A stretch of DNA of 14,699 nucleotides from Phycisphaerales bacterium UBA7708 (GTDB lineage: Bacteria > Planctomycetota > Phycisphaerae > Sedimentisphaerales > Anaerohalosphaeraceae), in NCBI GenBank assembly GCA_002482415.1, contig DLFY01000186.1, positions 2,261 to 16,959 of the forward strand, given 5' to 3'. The position numbers were made by a program, and so were the translations under genes. Under the pieces are notes generated by a model. It searched no databases and had not been told where the DNA came from. It saw only the letters and a list, made by a program, of their open reading frames with translations. Position 1 is the stretch's first letter. The number at the start of each line of letters is the position of its first letter. Of this stretch, positions 14,056 through 14,699 are shown one piece after another.

Positions 14056-14699
14056 CTACCCGGCAATCAAAGGGGCCAGGCTGTTCCTTGCCGCTGTTTC
14101 CAGCGAAACCTTGTCGGTCCCGTCTTTGGGCCAAAGGCTCTTTCCGAGCATCGGCACAATCGGGATGTCGATAAAGTATTTTTTCATATAATTGAGCAGA
14201 TTCAATTCAATTTTCTGCTGTACGGATTCAATGGATTGTCTGCCGAAATCGCCGATAATAAAGACCATCTGATTTTCCCCGCTCTGGAGGGCCAGGTCCA
14301 GTTCGCCCGATAAAAAGTAGCGGCTTCGACCCAGCAGCCAGGCAATGATCTTGCCGGCGGCCTGTCGCAGGGGGATGTCGCATTTCTGGCTCATTTCAAA
14401 ACTGAGCAGTAAAAAGCCAAATCGCGTCTGTTCTTTTCGCGTGGTGGAAATGACCTGATCGAGGTGTTTTTGCAGGATTTTGGCCGGATCGATTTTGGGC
14501 AGGGAGAAGAAGAATCGGCTGCCCTTGCCCTGTTCGCTTTCGACCCAGATGGAGCCGCCGTGCACGTTGATGATGCCTTTGCAGATGGCCAGTCCCAGTC
14601 CGTTGCCTTTGGAACCCGGGCCGGCCTGACGGGCGATCTGGTAGAATTTGGTGAACAATTGTTTCTGCATTTCCGGGCAGATGCCTTCGCCGGCGTCGG
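14056..14699 (-). CDS. Sensor histidine kinase, C-terminal part, with degenerate GGDEF-like tail (partial)
   Basis: The right edge cuts this gene; 214 codons are visible, and the start and the dimerisation/phosphoacceptor region are outside. The frame is open to the edge, and reads DAGEGICPEMQKQLFTKFYQ (G1 and F boxes), then GSKGNGLGLAICKGII (G2 box) and HGGSIWVESEQGKGSRFFF (14553-14500), the end of a HATPase_c domain. About 140 residues follow that a simple kinase does not have (14490-14059). They contain FGFLLLSFEM, RQAAGKIIAWLLGRSRYF, SGENQMVFIIGD, QQKIELNLL and LGKSLWPKDGTDKVSLETAARNSL. The order and the WP-x-DG...L...A signature look like a GGDEF (diguanylate cyclase) fold whose active-site GGDEF is replaced by SGENQ (14283-14269). 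Catalysis is therefore not expected. The GGDEF reading is inference; the kinase reading is firm. The partner is the receiver gene 34 bases downstream. Confidence 0.88.
   Translation of the reverse strand, partial: DAGEGICPEMQKQLFTKFYQIARQAGPGSKGNGLGLAICKGIINVHGGSIWVESEQGKGSRFFFSLPKIDPAKILQKHLDQVISTTRKEQTRFGFLLLSFEMSQKCDIPLRQAAGKIIAWLLGRSRYFLSGELDLALQSGENQMVFIIGDFGRQSIESVQQKIELNLLNYMKKYFIDIPIVPMLGKSLWPKDGTDKVSLETAARNSLAPLIAG

Overview
The window reads as chromosomal DNA of a bacterium, most likely a member of the Planctomycetota and perhaps of the class Phycisphaerae. This is inferred from protein style, not from a marker gene. The clues are a secreted PQQ-type beta-propeller protein that begins DWPQWRGP after its signal peptide, a DksA-like protein with a half-lost zinc finger and a long acidic tail, an archaeal-type pyruvoyl-dependent arginine decarboxylase, and a siroheme-route (Ahb/NirJ) radical SAM enzyme. 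Codon use is moderately GC-rich and even across the genes. No insertion sequence, tRNA, rRNA or CRISPR array was seen.

Left part (1-4997). A start-less coding remnant (1-299) is followed by a good sigma70-type promoter and the secreted beta-propeller protein (470-1708). Next come a small four-helix membrane protein (1752-2195) and a DUF456 membrane protein (2284-2799) with its own near-consensus promoter. On the minus strand lies the DksA/TraR-like protein (2842-3414). Back on the plus strand is an uncharacterised protein with a C-terminal membrane anchor that resembles the RMD1/YagE (DUF155) family (3686-4789). Two short candidate ORFs sit in the gaps around it.

Middle (4998-9279). A two-gene unit encodes pyruvoyl-dependent arginine decarboxylase and an agmatinase-family ureohydrolase. 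Together they give arginine -> agmatine -> putrescine + urea. A 263-base gap with two small perfect hairpins leads to a RhlE-type DEAD-box RNA helicase (6771-8213). The helicase converges, with only 4 bases between stop codons, on a secreted GH43-like five-bladed beta-propeller glycosidase on the minus strand (8218-9279).

Right part (9334-14699). A compact intergenic region holds divergent promoters for the glycosidase and for isoleucyl-tRNA synthetase (9443-12289). The synthetase gene ends in a strong intrinsic terminator only 17 bases before the start of an AhbC/NirJ-type radical SAM gene (12352-13497), which acts in alternative heme biosynthesis. A second terminator separates this gene from a minus-strand two-component pair: a stand-alone receiver protein and the 3' part of a histidine kinase that carries an apparent degenerate GGDEF domain after its ATPase domain. 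The kinase runs off the right edge.

Most genes are ordinary housekeeping or metabolic genes. No multi-gene system of clearly new type is visible. The points most worth a second look are the kinase with a vestigial GGDEF-like tail, the terminator placed directly upstream of the radical SAM gene, the zinc-finger-depleted DksA homologue, the structured leader before the arginine decarboxylase gene, and the start-less remnant at the left edge.
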